DNA of 10,814 nucleotides from Chromatiales bacterium (GCA_027021685.1 JALUTW010000239.1:1-10814); one strand, 5' to 3'. Shown: positions 1-6,325, numbered from the stretch's first letter. Made by a program: numbers and translations. The notes: a model not told the origin generated them from the sequence alone.

Positions 1-1679
1 AGGCGCTCGTGGCGCCCGGCATGGACCTGGGGCAGCAGGGGCAGGGCGGCGGCCGGGGCGGCGGGGTTGAACCACTGGAGCAGGTCGCGCGTTCCGGGCA
101 TGGGTGCCGGGCGCCAGCCGGCGGCGCTCATGGCCGCCTGCAGGGCCTCCGGCCGGCCGGCCCACTGCACGTTGAGCGGGTGGCGGCGGGCGCCGCGCAG
201 GTCCTGGCGCACGCGGGGCAGATCCCGCCAGCCCCCGGCCCGCCACTGGTCCACGGTGACCACCCGCGGAGGCGGGGCCGGCATCGCCACGGGGGCGGGG
301 GCGCTGGCCGCCAGCGGGACCGCCAGCAGCAGGGCCAGGCCGGCCCAGGCGTGGCGGGGATGGCGCGGGCCGCCCAGCACGTGGCGGCGGTAACCGATGC
401 CCAGCAGCCCGGCCCAGGCCAGGCCCAGGGCCAGGTCCGCCAGCAGGCCGGGTACCGTGGTCCGTCCCAGGTAGAGCTGGGCCAGCACCGCCGCGCCCAG
501 CACCGCGGCCACGATCAGGTACAGGGGCTGGCGCCAGCGCGGTGCTGCCTCCCGGGCCAGCAGCACCGCGGCGAAGGCGTACACGCTCACCGCCGGCAGC
601 AGGGTGCCCAGGGGGGGCGGGCCGGGGTGGTTGGCGCGGTAGAGGGCGTCCACGCCCCACAGGGTGAGCGCCGGCAGGAGCAGGGCCGCGGCCAGGTGGA
701 TCACGGGCTTCCACTGGCGCTGGGCGGCGAACCACAGGACCAGCCCCGTGCCGGCCAGGCCGGTGCCGGCGGGCGTGGCGAAACGGGCCAGGGCGCCCAT
801 GAGGGCGTCGGCCCAGGGGGTGCGCCAGCCGGCCAGGGTGTCCCGCACCAGGAGGGTGAGGGCATCGGGTCCGCTCCGGCCCCACAGGGCATGGAGTGCC
901 ACGGCCGCGCCCAGGGCGCAGGCGGACACCCCTACGGCCATGACGGCCACGCCGCGCAGCTCGGGCTCGCCCGGATCCACCAGGGCCGAGGAGACCCGTC
1001 CGGTCACCGGGTGGCGCGCGCTCCAGCCCAGGAGCCGGTCCATGACCCGCTCCACCCGGGGCAGGGCGCGGCGGTAGACGGCGCGCACGCACAGGAGCAA
1101 AAGCCACAGGGCCGCGGCCAGGACCAGCAGCACCACGGCCAGGCGGCCGGCCACCTCGGCTGCGAGCTGCAGCGACAGCCCCAGCACGATGCCCGGGGCC
1201 AGGTAGAGGGGCGCCCAGGCCAGGGCCGAGAGCACGTTGGCGGCGGTGAAGCGGGCCACCGGCATGTGCATCATGCCCGCCACGGCGGGGATGACCGCGC
1301 GCAGCGGGCCCACGAAGCGGCCCAGGGCCACGCTCTTGCCGCCGTGGCGCAGGAAGAAGGCCCGCCCCCGCTCCAGCAGCTCCGGGTGGCGCGACAGCGG
1401 CCACAGCCGCGCCAGCCGCTCGTGGTAGTGGCGCCCCAGCCAGTAGCTGAGCACGTCGCCGGCCACCGCGCCGGCCACGGCCCAGGCCACGGTGGGCCAG
1501 AAGGGCAGGTAGCCCAGGGCGATGCCGGCGCCGAAGGCGATCATCATGACCGCCCCCGGCACCAGCAGGCCCACCACCGCCAGGGACTCTGCGAACGCCA
1601 CCGCGAACACCACCAGCCCGCCGGCCAGGGGATGGGTGGCGATCCAGTCCAGCAGGGCGCGGGCGCCGGCGGCATCCAT
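1..1679 (-). CDS. DedA / PAP2-like / LssY_C membrane protein (C-terminus outside window)
   Basis: The frame is open for 559 codons from the ATG at 1679 to the left edge, so the 3' end is missing. Residues about 1-200 are a DedA (SNARE-associated) domain: an early AESLAVVGLLVPG segment and the signature GRFVGPLRAVIPAVAGM near residues 120-136 are clear. Residues about 270-430 are hydrophobic and resemble a PAP2 phosphatase core. Residues about 465-559 match the LssY C-terminal domain (HPLNVQWAG at 500-508, then AAGWRPAP). DedA proteins are inner-membrane transporter-like proteins, some acting as polyprenyl-phosphate or lipid flippases; PAP2 enzymes dephosphorylate lipid phosphates. Here the expected PAP2 motifs PSGH and SRx5Hx3D are not present: the matching stretches read LLPAVS near 361 and QLYLGRTTVPG at 401-411. 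The phosphatase part may be inactive. The gene lies 83 bp downstream of hemL on the same strand. Family call is firm; substrate is unknown. Confidence 0.85.
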   Translation of the reverse strand, partial: MDAAGARALLDWIATHPLAGGLVVFAVAFAESLAVVGLLVPGAVMMIAFGAGIALGYLPFWPTVAWAVAGAVAGDVLSYWLGRHYHERLARLWPLSRHPELLERGRAFFLRHGGKSVALGRFVGPLRAVIPAVAGMMHMPVARFTAANVLSALAWAPLYLAPGIVLGLSLQLAAEVAGRLAVVLLVLAAALWLLLLCVRAVYRRALPRVERVMDRLLGWSARHPVTGRVSSALVDPGEPELRGVAVMAVGVSACALGAAVALHALWGRSGPDALTLLVRDTLAGWRTPWADALMGALARFATPAGTGLAGTGLVLWFAAQRQWKPVIHLAAALLLPALTLWGVDALYRANHPGPPPLGTLLPAVSVYAFAAVLLAREAAPRWRQPLYLIVAAVLGAAVLAQLYLGRTTVPGLLADLALGLAWAGLLGIGYRRHVLGGPRHPRHAWAGLALLLAVPLAASAPAPVAMPAPPPRVVTVDQWRAGGWRDLPRVRQDLRGARRHPLNVQWAGRPEALQAAMSAAGWRPAPMPGTRDLLQWFNPAAPAAALPLLPQVHAGRHER

Positions 1680-1685
1680 GGCGTG

Positions 1686-1691
1686 ATTCTA
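1686..1691 (-). promoter_or_regulatory. Possible -10 hexamer TAGAAT close to the DedA-family start
   Basis: TAGAAT (5 of 6 to consensus) ends 6 nt before the ATG at 1679. No Shine-Dalgarno sequence lies between them, so transcription starting here would give a leaderless or nearly leaderless mRNA. No -35 element is found at normal spacing; GTGACA at 1713-1718 is 21 bp away. The gene may instead be read through from hemL. Confidence 0.25.
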
Positions 1692-1762
1692 CACGGGGTG
1701 GAAAGGGGCCGGTGTCACCTGCAGATGATCCGCACTGTGCTCACCGCCCCCTTGCCCGGGAA

Positions 1763-3046
1763 TCAGGCCATGGCCCTGAGCACCCCGCGCGCGGCCTCGA
1801 TGGTGGCGTCGATGTCGGCCTCCGTGTGGGCGGCGGAGACGAAGCCGGCCTCGAAGGCCGACGGGGCCAGGTACACGCCTTGTTCCAGCATGCCGTGGAA
1901 GAAGCGCTTGAAGCGTTCCACGTCGCAGGCGCTCACCTGGGCGAAGTTGCGGATCTTTTCCTCCCCGGTGAAGAAGAAGCCGAACATGCCGCCCACCCGG
2001 TTGGTGGTGAGGGCGACGCCGGCCTCGCGCGCGGCGGCCTCCAGGCCGTCGGTGAGGCGGCGGACCTTCTGCTCCAGGGCGTCGAAGAAGCCGGGCTCGG
2101 AGATGAGGCGCAGGTTGGCCAGGCCCGCGGCCATGGCCACCGGATTGCCCGACAGGGTGCCGGCCTGGTACACGGGTCCCAGGGGGGCGATGTGCTCCAT
2201 GATCTCGCGCCGCCCGCCGAAGGCCCCCACGGGCATGCCGCCGCCGATGACCTTGCCCAGGGTGGTGAGATCGGGGGTGACGTTGTAGTAGGCCTGGGCC
2301 CCGCCCAGGGCCACGCGGAAGCCCGTCATCACCTCGTCGAAGATGAGCACCGCGCCGTGGGCGTCGCACACCTCGCGCAGGCCATCGAGGAACCCCGGCA
2401 CCGGGGGCACGCAGTTCATGTTGCCCGCCACCGGTTCGACGATGACGCAGGCGATGTCGCCGCCCGCCTCGTCGAACACCCGGCGCACCTGGTCGATGTC
2501 GTTGTAGTCCAGGGTCAGGGTGTGGCGGGCCAGGTCCGCCGGCACGCCGGGCGAGGTGGGCACGCCCAGGGTGAGGGCCCCGGAGCCGGCCTTCACCAGC
2601 AGCGAGTCGGCATGGCCGTGGTAGCAGCCCTCGAACTTGACGATCCTGTCCCGGCCGGTGTAGCCGCGGGCCAGGCGGATGGCACTCATGGTGGCCTCGG
2701 TGCCGGAATTGACCATGCGCACCAGTTCCAGCGAGGGCACCGCCCGGCACACCGCCTCGGCCATCTCCACCTCCAGCGCGGTGGGGGCACCGAAGGACAG
2801 CCCGCGGGCGGCGGTCTCCTGCACCGCCCGCACCACCTCGGGGTGGCTGTGGCCCAGGATCATGGGGCCCCAGGAGGCCACGTAGTCGATGTAGCGGCGC
2901 CCGTCCTCGTCGTAGAGATACGCCCCCTCGGCCCGGGCGAAGAACACCGGCTCGCCGCCCACGCCGTTGAAGGCGCGCACGGGGGAGTTGACTCCGCCCG
3001 GGATGACCCGGCGGGCGGCTTCGAAGAGTTCGTGGGAACGGCTCAT
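1763..3046 (-). CDS. hemL: Glutamate-1-semialdehyde 2,1-aminomutase
   Basis: The 427-residue product has the usual HemL length. It converts glutamate-1-semialdehyde to 5-aminolevulinate in the cytoplasm, the last step of the C5 route to haem and other tetrapyrroles. It belongs to the class III PLP-dependent aminotransferase fold. Visible landmarks are the N-terminal GGVNSPVRAF (17-26), NSGTEATMSAIRLAR (113-127), the cofactor-binding FDEVMTGFR (236-244), and the PLP lysine K265 in TLGKVIGGGMPVGAFGG, the same residue number as in the well-studied enzymes. AGTLSGNP follows. The ATG overlaps the thiE stop codon as ATGA, so translation is probably coupled. The thiD-thiE-hemL order is a recurring gammaproteobacterial arrangement; the two pathways share no intermediate, so the link is probably transcriptional. 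Identification is secure. Confidence 0.97.
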   Translation of the reverse strand: MSRSHELFEAARRVIPGGVNSPVRAFNGVGGEPVFFARAEGAYLYDEDGRRYIDYVASWGPMILGHSHPEVVRAVQETAARGLSFGAPTALEVEMAEAVCRAVPSLELVRMVNSGTEATMSAIRLARGYTGRDRIVKFEGCYHGHADSLLVKAGSGALTLGVPTSPGVPADLARHTLTLDYNDIDQVRRVFDEAGGDIACVIVEPVAGNMNCVPPVPGFLDGLREVCDAHGAVLIFDEVMTGFRVALGGAQAYYNVTPDLTTLGKVIGGGMPVGAFGGRREIMEHIAPLGPVYQAGTLSGNPVAMAAGLANLRLISEPGFFDALEQKVRRLTDGLEAAAREAGVALTTNRVGGMFGFFFTGEEKIRNFAQVSACDVERFKRFFHGMLEQGVYLAPSAFEAGFVSAAHTEADIDATIEAARGVLRAMA

Positions 3047-3672
3047 GGATCCTCCTCGACGGCGGGAAACAGGGTGGCCAGGGCGCGCGCCGCGGCGGTC
3101 ACGTCACGCTGGCCCAGGACGCCGTGGCTCACTGCCAGCATGTGGGCGCCGGCGGCCACCAGGGCGGCGCCATTTTCCGCGGTGATGCCGCCGATGGCAA
3201 CCAGCGGCAGGGCCAGTACGGCGCGCGCCGCCTCCAGCAGGGACACCGGGGCCGGCGGCGCCTCCGGCTTGGTCAGCGACGGAAAGAAGCGGCCGAAGGC
3301 CACGTAGTCGGCGCCCGCCTCCGCGGCCAGGCGGGCCAGCGACAGGGAACCGTGGCAGGTGATGCCGATGACGGCCTCCGGGCCCAGGGCCGCGCGGGCC
3401 TCGGCCAGCGGCGTGTCGTGCTGGCCCAGGTGCACGCCGTCGGCGCCCACCTGCCGGGCCAGGGCCACGTCGTCGTTGACCAGGAACAGGGCGCCGTGCT
3501 CGCGGCACAGGTCGCGCAGGGCGGCGGCCTGGGCCGGGCGGTGGTCACCGCCGGACTTGTCGCGGTACTGGACGGCCCGCGCGCCGCCGGCCAGGGCCGC
3601 GGCCACCCGGGACTCCAGGTCCGGGCCCTCGTCGGTGATCACGTACAGCCCGTGCAGGGCCCGGCGGGCCAT
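3043..3672 (-). CDS. thiE: Thiamine phosphate synthase
   Basis: The 209-residue cytoplasmic TIM-barrel enzyme joins hydroxymethylpyrimidine diphosphate to the thiazole phosphate to make thiamine phosphate. Recognisable motifs in order are QYRDK (35-39, pyrimidine and phosphate binding), NDD (66-68, Mg and diphosphate binding), DGVHLGQHD (78-86), IGITCH (102-107), AFGRFFPSLTK (125-135), and AIGGIT (159-164, thiazole phosphate loop). Length is typical. The ATG at 3672 lies 8 bp after the thiD stop and the 3' end overlaps hemL by 4 bp, so it is the middle gene of a three-gene unit. Small differences from the textbook protein (SLTK where STTK or TSTK is usual) do not touch the metal ligands. No thiazole-branch gene is visible in the window. 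Confidence 0.95.
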   Translation of the reverse strand: MARRALHGLYVITDEGPDLESRVAAALAGGARAVQYRDKSGGDHRPAQAAALRDLCREHGALFLVNDDVALARQVGADGVHLGQHDTPLAEARAALGPEAVIGITCHGSLSLARLAAEAGADYVAFGRFFPSLTKPEAPPAPVSLLEAARAVLALPLVAIGGITAENGAALVAAGAHMLAVSHGVLGQRDVTAAARALATLFPAVEEDP

Positions 3673-3680
3673 GGCGGTGC

Positions 3681-4484
3681 TCAGCCTTCGCCGCGGGCCC
3701 AGAACAACCGGTTGGGCAGGCGCTGGCCCTGGCCCAGTCCATAGCCGTGCTTCAGGGCCTCCCAGGTGTATTCCTGGGCCTCGTGAATGGCGGTGAAGGG
3801 CTCCAGGCCCTGGGCCAGCAGCCCGGCGATGGCGGCGGCCAGGGTGCAGCCGGAGCCGTGGTAGGCCTGGGGTAGGCGCTCCCAGGTCCAGGCGTCCAGC
3901 CGGCGGCGGTTGCCGTAGAGGACGTTCTCCACCACGGCCGGGTTGTCACCGGCATCGGTCACCAGCACGAACTCGCAGCCCAGTCCCAGCAGCTCCTGGG
4001 CACAGGCCTCGCTGCTGTCCCCCTCGGGGGCCAGGGCCCGGGCCTCCCCGGTGTTGGGCGTGAGCACCGTGGTCTGGGGCAGGAGCAGGGTGCGCAGGGC
4101 CTCCACCACGCCGTCCTCGGCCAGGCCCCCGCCGCCCCCGGCGGCCAGCACCGGGTCCAGCACCAGGGGCACCTCGGGGTAGTCGTTGACCAGGGTGTGG
4201 AGCACCTCGATGACCTGCACGCTGCCGGTCATGCCGATCTTGAAGGCGTGCACCGGCATGTCGCCGAGCACCGCGCGCGCCTGCTCCGCCAGCAGGGCCG
4301 GGTCCACCGCCCGGTACTCCACCGCCCGGCGGGTGTCCTGGACCGTGAGTGCGGTGGCCAGCGGCGCCACGTGGCAGCCCATGCTGGCCACGGCCTCGAT
4401 GTCGGCCGCCAGTCCCGCGCCGCCGGTGGGATCGAGACCGGAGAAGGCCATGACGACGGGCACTGTGGGGGTGGAGGCTTCCAT
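3681..4484 (-). CDS. thiD: Hydroxymethylpyrimidine (phosphate) kinase
   Basis: The 267-residue product is a ribokinase-fold kinase that phosphorylates HMP and HMP-phosphate to the diphosphate used by ThiE. Visible motifs are FSGLDPTGGAGLAADI (14-29, substrate-binding N-terminus), LTVQDT (46-51), KIGMTGS (82-88), VLDPVLAAGGGG (108-119), TPNTGEA (142-148), and the anion-hole motif GSGCTLAAAI with C213, the usual catalytic position. GLDPTGGAGL and the glycine run after DPVLAA differ slightly from the common GSDSGGGAGI and DPVMVAKSG forms but keep the key residues. It is the first gene of the thiD-thiE-hemL unit. The start at 4484 leaves a 124-bp divergent gap to rubredoxin. No TPP riboswitch elements are seen in that gap, so thiamine control by riboswitch is not supported here. 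Confidence 0.94.
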   Translation of the reverse strand: MEASTPTVPVVMAFSGLDPTGGAGLAADIEAVASMGCHVAPLATALTVQDTRRAVEYRAVDPALLAEQARAVLGDMPVHAFKIGMTGSVQVIEVLHTLVNDYPEVPLVLDPVLAAGGGGGLAEDGVVEALRTLLLPQTTVLTPNTGEARALAPEGDSSEACAQELLGLGCEFVLVTDAGDNPAVVENVLYGNRRRLDAWTWERLPQAYHGSGCTLAAAIAGLLAQGLEPFTAIHEAQEYTWEALKHGYGLGQGQRLPNRLFWARGEG

Positions 4485-4508
4485 GGCGATGGGATGGCTG
4501 GTGGGGCG

Positions 4509-4517
4509 ATTGTATCA
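4509..4517 (-). promoter_or_regulatory. Extended -10 promoter candidate for thiD-thiE-hemL
   Basis: Reading on the minus strand the sequence is TGATACAAT: the TGn extension followed by TACAAT (5 of 6 to consensus). It ends 24 nt before the thiD ATG. There is no recognisable -35 hexamer at 17 bp, which extended -10 promoters tolerate. Confidence 0.45.
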
Positions 4518-4557
4518 TTGCCCCGTCCCGGGGCCGCTGCCGCCGCGGCGCGAAAGG

Positions 4558-4599
4558 TGCGAGAATCGGTCCCTCGTTTTATCCCTGTCAGGCAAGGAG
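4558..4599 (+). promoter_or_regulatory. Rubredoxin promoter candidate and ribosome binding site
   Basis: TGCGAGAAT at 4558-4566 resembles an extended -10 (TGn plus GAGAAT, weaker than consensus). AAGGAG at 4594-4599 is a strong Shine-Dalgarno sequence 9 nt before the ATG at 4609 and fixes that start. The -10 part is tentative; the ribosome binding site is clear. Confidence 0.5.
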
Positions 4600-4608
4600 T
4601 CGAGACCC

Positions 4609-4779
4609 ATGCAGTATCGGCGCTGGATGTGCGTGGTGTGCGGTTTCATCTACGACGAGGAGAAGGGCCTGCCCGAGGAAGGCATCGCCCCGGGCACCCG
4701 CTGGGAGGACATTCCCGAGAACTGGGTCTGCCCCGAGTGCGGGGCGGCCAAGGCCGATTTCGAGATGGTGGAAGTGTAA
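4609..4779 (+). CDS. rubA: Rubredoxin
   Basis: The 56-residue product is a classic small rubredoxin, a soluble one-iron FeS4 electron carrier. The four iron ligands are C8 and C11 (MCVVCGFIYD) and C41 and C44 (WVCPECGAAK). The aromatic core and the loop GIAPGTRWEDIPENWVCP are typical of the family. The gene was chosen with the ATG at 4609 because AAGGAG lies 9 nt upstream; longer plus-strand frames in this interval have no such support. It is divergent from thiD-thiE-hemL, an arrangement seen in other gammaproteobacteria. Its electron partner cannot be told from the window: no rubredoxin reductase or alkane hydroxylase gene is present. Downstream, a REP-like palindrome separates it from the convergent aldolase gene. 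Confidence 0.97.
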   Translation: MQYRRWMCVVCGFIYDEEKGLPEEGIAPGTRWEDIPENWVCPECGAAKADFEMVEV

Positions 4780-4806
4780 GGGGCTGGCTGCTGGCCGCTG
4801 GGAGCT

Positions 4807-4880
4807 TGTAGGAGCGCCGCCCCCGGCGTGAACATCACGTCCGGCGGAATCTTCTTCGCGGCCCGGGGGCCGCTCCTACA
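4807..4880. repeat. REP-like palindromic element between convergent genes
   Basis: TGTAGGAGCG at 4807-4816 is mirrored by CGCTCCTACA at 4871-4880, giving 10-bp perfect outer arms around a GC-rich interior. GTAGGAGCGGCC-type ends are a hallmark of REP and BIME elements in pseudomonads and relatives. It lies between the 3' ends of rubredoxin and the aldolase gene, the usual REP location, where it can act as a bidirectional transcription barrier and mRNA 3' stabiliser. No T-run follows, so it is not a standard intrinsic terminator. Confidence 0.75.
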
Positions 4881-4885
4881 CCCGT

Positions 4886-4909
4886 TCTGTCCTCTGTCCT
4901 CCGTCTTCC
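4886..4909. repeat. Heptad microrepeat (GARGACR type)
   Basis: On the minus strand this reads as consecutive 7-bp units GAAGACG, GAGGACA, GAGGACA, GA. The same type of tract, on the other strand, occurs at 10516-10541. It lies directly next to the REP element and just beyond the aldolase stop codon. Function unknown. Confidence 0.6.
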
Positions 4910-4917
4910 ATCCCCCG

Positions 4918-5472
4918 TCACCGGCGGCCCTGGGCGTCGAGCCAGGCCAGCCGGGCCGAGGATTCCAGCGAGCACAGCCACTTGTAGGCCAGGTTGATGG
5001 ACTCGCCCTGGGCGAAGACGCCGTGCCCCTGCACCACCGCCACCCGGTGGTCGGCCAGCAGCCGGGCCACCTCGTCCGGGGCCCGCCGCAGGTACTCGGC
5101 GGCCGGAATGGCCACCACCGGCACGCGCTCGAAGTAGTAGCGGCCCTCGAAGTCGATGGGCTCGAAGGTCTCGGCGTGCAGGGTGGTGACGATGCTGTAG
5201 GGCCCGTGGGCGTGGAGCACCGCCCGGGCCTCGGGGTTGCGCTGGTAGACGCGCACGTGCAGGGGGGCGTCCAGGGAGGCGCCGGGCCCGATGGTGCCGT
5301 CGATGTCGCAGCGCACCAGCGCGTCGGGTTCCAGGGTGTCGGCGCAGGCGCCGGTGGGGGTGATCCAGATGGTGTCGCCCTCGCGCACCGAGGCATTGCC
5401 GCTGTGGGAGTCGTTGAGGCCGTACCGGCGCAGCCAGCGGTAGTGACGGACGAGGTCGGCACGCGGATCCAT
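4918..5472 (-). CDS. Class II aldolase/adducin-domain protein
   Basis: The 184-residue protein is a single class II aldolase/adducin domain, a fold that binds Zn and cleaves or epimerises sugar phosphates or acts as a dehydratase. Motifs in order: SGNASVR (24-30), ITPTG (37-41), D68 and H72 in SLDAPLHVRVYQ, HAHGPYS (H87 and H89, metal ligands), and QGHGVFAQG with H150 as the likely third metal histidine. At the place where fuculose-phosphate aldolase has its catalytic Glu73, this protein has Asp68, as in the AraD-type epimerases (SDTPTH), so it need not be a fuculose aldolase. Substrate not assignable. It is a lone minus-strand gene between a REP element and the 270-bp repeats; the repeat end starts 12 bp upstream of the ATG. 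No Shine-Dalgarno sequence is visible and no other in-frame ATG precedes the conserved part. Confidence 0.88.
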   Translation of the reverse strand: MDPRADLVRHYRWLRRYGLNDSHSGNASVREGDTIWITPTGACADTLEPDALVRCDIDGTIGPGASLDAPLHVRVYQRNPEARAVLHAHGPYSIVTTLHAETFEPIDFEGRYYFERVPVVAIPAAEYLRRAPDEVARLLADHRVAVVQGHGVFAQGESINLAYKWLCSLESSARLAWLDAQGRR

Positions 5473-5478
5473 GCCGGC

Positions 5479-5484
5479 ATTGTA
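5479..5484 (-). promoter_or_regulatory. -10-like TACAAT at the repeat/aldolase junction
   Basis: TACAAT (5 of 6) ends 6 nt before the aldolase ATG and directly abuts the end of the first 270-bp element. With no Shine-Dalgarno sequence in between, initiation here would give a leaderless transcript. TTGAGA in the element end lies only 7 bp upstream, too close to serve as its -35. Confidence 0.3.
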
Positions 5485-5754
5485 GAACCTGTCTCAAAAT
5501 TCCACACGGCCGCGCGCCTGGCGATTTTCGGTGGGAGCCGGCGGGCATGGCTGCACGGGAAGGCAATGCCGGCATCTTGGCCATGGAAGGCGGCCGGGGA
5601 GAAAATCGCCGGCGCCCCGGGGGGTTGCGAGCCACGCCCACGCCGGCGGCGTTGCGCCGCCGGCCCGTACAGCGAGTACTGTGCTGCGCGGCGCGCCTTG
5701 CCGGCGCGGCCGCGGACTCGCAACGCGACGCGCGCGGAATTCTGAGACAGGTTC
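5485..5754. mobile_element. 270-bp MITE-like element, copy 1
   Basis: The element is bounded by an 18-bp terminal inverted repeat: GAACCTGTCTCAAAATTC on the left and, on the right, the reverse complement of GAACCTGTCTCAGAATTC (one mismatch). TA flanks both ends, consistent with a TA target duplication. The interior is GC-rich and structured: a hairpin with 10-bp arms GCCGGCGGCG/CGCCGCCGGC and loop TTG at 5642-5664, enclosed by GTTGCGAG (5624) and CTCGCAAC (5717). Open frames run through it on both strands, but their translations are Pro/Arg/Ala-rich, repeat between copies and match nothing I recognise, so it is taken as non-coding. No transposase is present. The element ends 12 bp from the aldolase start. 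Confidence 0.8.
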
Positions 5755-5756
5755 TA

Positions 5757-6026
5757 GAACCTGTCTCAGAATTCCCCACGGCCGCGCGCCTGGCGATTTT
5801 CGGTGGGAGCTTACGGGCATGGCGGCACGAAAAGGCAATCCCGGCATTTTGGCCGCGGAGGGCGGTGGGGGTGAAAATCGCCGGCGCCCCAGGGGGTTGC
5901 GAGCCACGCCCACGCCGGCGGCGTTGCGCCGCCGGCCCGTACAATGAGTACTGTGCTGCGCGGCGCGCCTTGCCGGCGCGGCCGTGGACTCACAACGCGA
6001 CACGCGCGGAATTCTGAGACAGGTTC
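5757..6026. mobile_element. 270-bp MITE-like element, copy 2 (direct tandem)
   Basis: This copy has exactly the same length and orientation as copy 1. Aligning them by eye gives about 22 substitutions and no gaps, roughly 92 percent identity. Its 18-bp terminal repeats are perfect inverted copies of each other. Only TA separates it from copy 1, making the junction the palindrome CAGGTTCTAGAACCTG (5748-5763). The right flank is CA instead of TA. The internal 10-bp-arm hairpin is fully conserved (5914-5936), while the CTCGCAAC partner in copy 1 reads CTCACAAC here. A decayed right end of the same family lies at 10715-10758. Confidence 0.8.
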
Positions 6027-6103
6027 CAGGGCGAAACGTCCTGCCGCGGCGTGCTTGCCAGCAGGGCATCGCTGTGTCAGGCTTGGCCTCCCCTGGCCGG
6101 GCT

Positions 6104-6241
6104 GTTGAAAAACGGCCTGCCGGCGGGCGGGGCAGGGATGCCCCGCCCGCCGGTCGGGCGCGCAAGCGCCTGGTTTGGCGTGGATGGACCCGGACCTGCG
6201 CCGGGTTCGGCGGGTTGAAGAGGGCCGGGACGGCCTTTTTC
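6104..6241 (+). other. Stem-loop run, candidate structured RNA or leader
   Basis: The 300-bp gap 6027-6325 holds no believable gene but has four hairpins in a row. They are: arms of 15 bp with loop GGGA at 6120-6153 (3' arm TGCCCCGCCCGCCGG); GGCGC/GCGCC with a GCAA tetraloop at 6157-6170; ACCCGG/CCGGGT at 6188-6206; and GGCCG/CGGCC followed by T5 at 6223-6240. The outer ends GAAAAACGGCC (6107) and GGCCTTTTTC (6232) are near-inverted copies, so the block could also be a palindromic repeat. It precedes the small gene at 6326, so an attenuator-type leader or a small RNA is possible. No promoter is identified and no known RNA family is recognised. Confidence 0.4.
6223..6240 (+). terminator. Intrinsic-terminator-like hairpin with T5
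   Basis: GGCCG, loop GGA, CGGCC, then TTTTT. The form is that of a short Rho-independent terminator on the plus strand, but no plus-strand gene ends upstream: the nearest upstream plus-strand gene is rubredoxin, 1.4 kb away. It would therefore terminate an RNA starting in 6027-6220, or form part of the leader of the gene at 6326. Confidence 0.45.
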
Positions 6242-6325
6242 GGCATCCTGCGGGGTGCGGCGGAGGCCCGTGCCCGGTTTTGTTACTGTGTGGTGTCCCG
6301 CCAGGGAGCGGCCTGAAATGTACTC

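Noticed and set aside
9..2288. Very long plus-strand open frame opposite the DedA-family and hemL genes
   Set aside because: It runs antisense to two clearly recognised genes, its product is Gly/His/Gln-rich low-complexity sequence, and long antisense frames are expected at this GC content.
4485..4608. TPP riboswitch (THI box) before thiD
   Set aside because: The 124-bp gap lacks the CTGAGA and ACCTGAT-type conserved segments.
5624..5724. Integron attC site (GTTGCGAG ... CTCGCAAC)
   Set aside because: The end sequences do not fit the GTTRRRY/RYYYAAC core sites, and there is no integrase or cassette gene.
4835..6246. Open frames running through the 270-bp repeats on both strands
   Set aside because: The translations repeat with the DNA copies, are Pro/Arg/Ala-rich and show no domain; they reflect the lack of stop codons in GC-rich repeats.
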